64,000 nt of DNA from Bathynomus jamesi (taxonomy: Eukaryota > Arthropoda > Malacostraca > Isopoda > Cirolanidae): positions 186,001-250,000 of the forward strand of contig JAJOZX010002712.1 in NCBI GenBank assembly GCA_023014485.1, in the 5' to 3' direction. Position 1 is the stretch's first letter. Each line of letters begins with the position of its first letter. A program made the position numbers and the translations under genes. Shown here one piece after another: positions 62,547 through 64,000 of the stretch. The notes below the pieces were generated by a model, which saw nothing but the letters and a program-made list of their open reading frames with translations, made no database searches and was not told where the DNA came from.

Positions 62547-62585
<39 letters not shown>
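62398..62585. repeat. Compound (TA)n/(TG)n/(GTAT)n microsatellite
   Basis: About 190 bp of TA, TG and TATG repeats. Long tyrosine/isoleucine frames on both strands come only from the repeat. Confidence 0.95.
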
Positions 62586-62588
<3 letters not shown>

Positions 62589-62941
62589 GGTGTCCCATAA
62601 CTCCGGCCTCGTAGGAAAATTTATTTTAAATTAAATTTGAAAGTAATAAATTAGAACTAAAACAAATGTTCAAATTGATGTCTTGTTTTGAAACCATTTT
62701 TTTTTTTTTGGTTGCAGGGAGAATAACGCGCAATGGCTAATATGGAAGTGAGTTACACTCCTCAGGAAAAGGCCTCCTCACTTCCATTTTAGCCAGTGCG
62801 TGTTATTCTACCTGCAACGACAAAAACAAGGTCCCAAAACAAGACATCAATTTGAACATTTATTTTCGTTCTAATCTATTAATTTTGTAAATTTAATTTT
62901 AAATAAATTTTCCTATGAGGCCCGACTCGTGAGACACCCTG
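62586..62941. mobile_element. Foldback MITE family F1, copy f
   Basis: Outer ends GGGTGTCCCATAACTCCGG and GACTCGTGAGACACCCTG. The inner arms carry TTCAAATTGATGTCTTGTTT and the start-like ATGGCTAATATGGAAGTGAG ('MANMEVSYTPQEKASS'), centred near 62775. TA follows the right end. Confidence 0.8.
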
Positions 62942-63633
62942 TATACACACACACACACATCTTTTTCGGTTTTGGACTATTTTAATTTGTTAATTTTTAA
63001 ACTGCATTTTTTTTTTAATTTAAAAAAACAGTCTTTTGTAATTAATAATAATAAGAAAAATTATTACATTGTTCATAAATGTTAAAAATCCTGTGATATA
63101 GTTGAAATTTTCCTTTGTTGACGTCGCCATTTTGAATTCTTAACTACTAGGAATTATTATTATTATTATTACTACTACTACTACTACTATCATAGTTGTG
63201 GTAGTAATGGATATTTTCCGGTGGGGGATGGGTACCCTTTGAAGCACCCTCTTACCCGGCGCCTTTTTTTACCACTTTCCTGGCTCCTCCTCCTCCAATA
63301 CCAACACCTTTTCCACAAACTAAAATTCCCTCTCCGCCACCCCTCAGTAAAAGCCTCGATCGAAGACACAATACAATTAAACAATTGAAGTTGGCATTGC
63401 GCATTAATACATTGCACTAAAAAGTCAACTTTTTGTGGTCGATACAGTCTGATGATCCAAATGCCTTTGTTTATATATATATATATATATATATAATAAT
63501 CAACGTGTGTGTGTGTGTGTGTGCGCGCGCGCGCGCGCGCGAAATCTAAAATTATAATTAATGACAGTTCACATTTTAAAAACTAAATCAAAGCAGCGCA
63601 CGAGAGACAGGCAACTGTAGCTATACGAGTATA
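62942..63633. other. Non-coding interval with simple repeats
   Basis: (CA)n at 62945-62958, (ATT)n/(ACT)n near 63160-63190, (TA)n near 63475 and (GT)n(GC)n near 63505-63540. The purine-rich minus frame at 63190-63417 is not recognisable. Confidence 0.45.
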
Positions 63634-64000
63634 CAGGCTGTTCCAAAATCTTAGTTATACATTTATTAGTTGAAATAGGAGCAAAATTCAAAGTATTTTA
63701 TGTACTGAAGGATTATACATGTTCCCTTTAATTCACGTAATAAACTCGTACGTCTCTTCTATCATTAGTTGGAATTAGTCTTAGTTTGCGTTTAAATTCT
63801 GAAAATACATTTTTTCAACACAACTTCAGGGATGGACATGGCACCATTAATAATAGATTCATTACAGCTAATGATGGAAGACACGTACAAGTTTATTAAC
63901 CGATTTAGACGAGACTTAGCAGTAAAACCTATGTGATAGTATATTTTTGTTATCTCGGCTAATAAATATATAACCAAGATTTGTGTTTTTGGAACACCCT
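63634..64000. mobile_element. Tc1/mariner-type MITE cut by the window end
   Basis: Starts CAGGCTGTTCCAAAATCTTA after TA. The window stops in TAACCAAGATTTGTGTTTTT then GGAACACCCT, the inverse right end, probably lacking only the last base or two. Interior non-coding. Confidence 0.68.

Overview
The window is eukaryotic and almost entirely made of transposable elements. It is AT-rich, full of (TA)n, (GA)n/(TC)n and (CA)n microsatellites, and carries TTAGG/CCTAA-like pentamer runs. The mixture of CR1- and Jockey-type LINEs, a Penelope-like element, Tc1/mariner elements including DD41D types, hAT elements, and tRNA- and 5S-derived SINEs points to an arthropod. A crustacean or chelicerate is plausible, but the sequence alone does not settle it. 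I see no confident intron-exon host gene. The only good non-transposon candidate is a short cysteine-rich ORF at 57817-58185.

Layout. 970-4518: decayed LINE 'A' (+) carrying two hAT MITEs, followed by a tRNA-dimer SINE and a Penelope-type palindrome. 5850-7885: more LINE A debris and a hAT-like element. 7886-14737: a head-to-tail chain of five 5'-truncated CR1 LINE 'B' copies (-), each abutting the (GA)n tail of the next. 14900-20690: SINEs, foldback MITEs, and a foldback mariner with 310-bp arms. 20700-28375: a third LINE A-like copy, an old LINE 'E' split by a 2.6-kb DNA transposon with a broken transposase, and LINE A copy 4. 28380-38376: hAT and mariner elements, a Penelope endonuclease, several palindromic MITEs, and a tRNA-like tandem/inverted repeat. 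39300-45000: a ~250-bp tandem repeat interrupted by a hAT element that itself holds LINE A copy 5 (with its own hAT MITE) and a MITE containing a 5S-derived SINE. 45548-48075: the best preserved LINE, CR1 'D'. 48527-56140: hAT MITEs, split SINEs, a 263-bp tRNA-like tandem array with an inversion, and CR1 B/C fragments. 56140-64000: the cysteine-rich ORF, a hAT fragment, a DD41D mariner, a second internally deleted mariner, and MITEs to the window edge.

The main relationships are between parasites. CR1 B insertions lie in their own (TC)n tails. Mosaic LINE 3' ends suggest template switching. Two LINE A copies share the same catalytic defects, which implies mobilisation in trans or a common dead source. 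Several SINE families with different promoters share one central domain, and one has the same 3'-end motif as LINE A. Many MITEs are head-to-head foldbacks built from mariner 5' ends. Target-site duplications and paralogous empty sites allow the nesting order to be read. All coordinates were read by eye, so boundaries of decayed elements are approximate.
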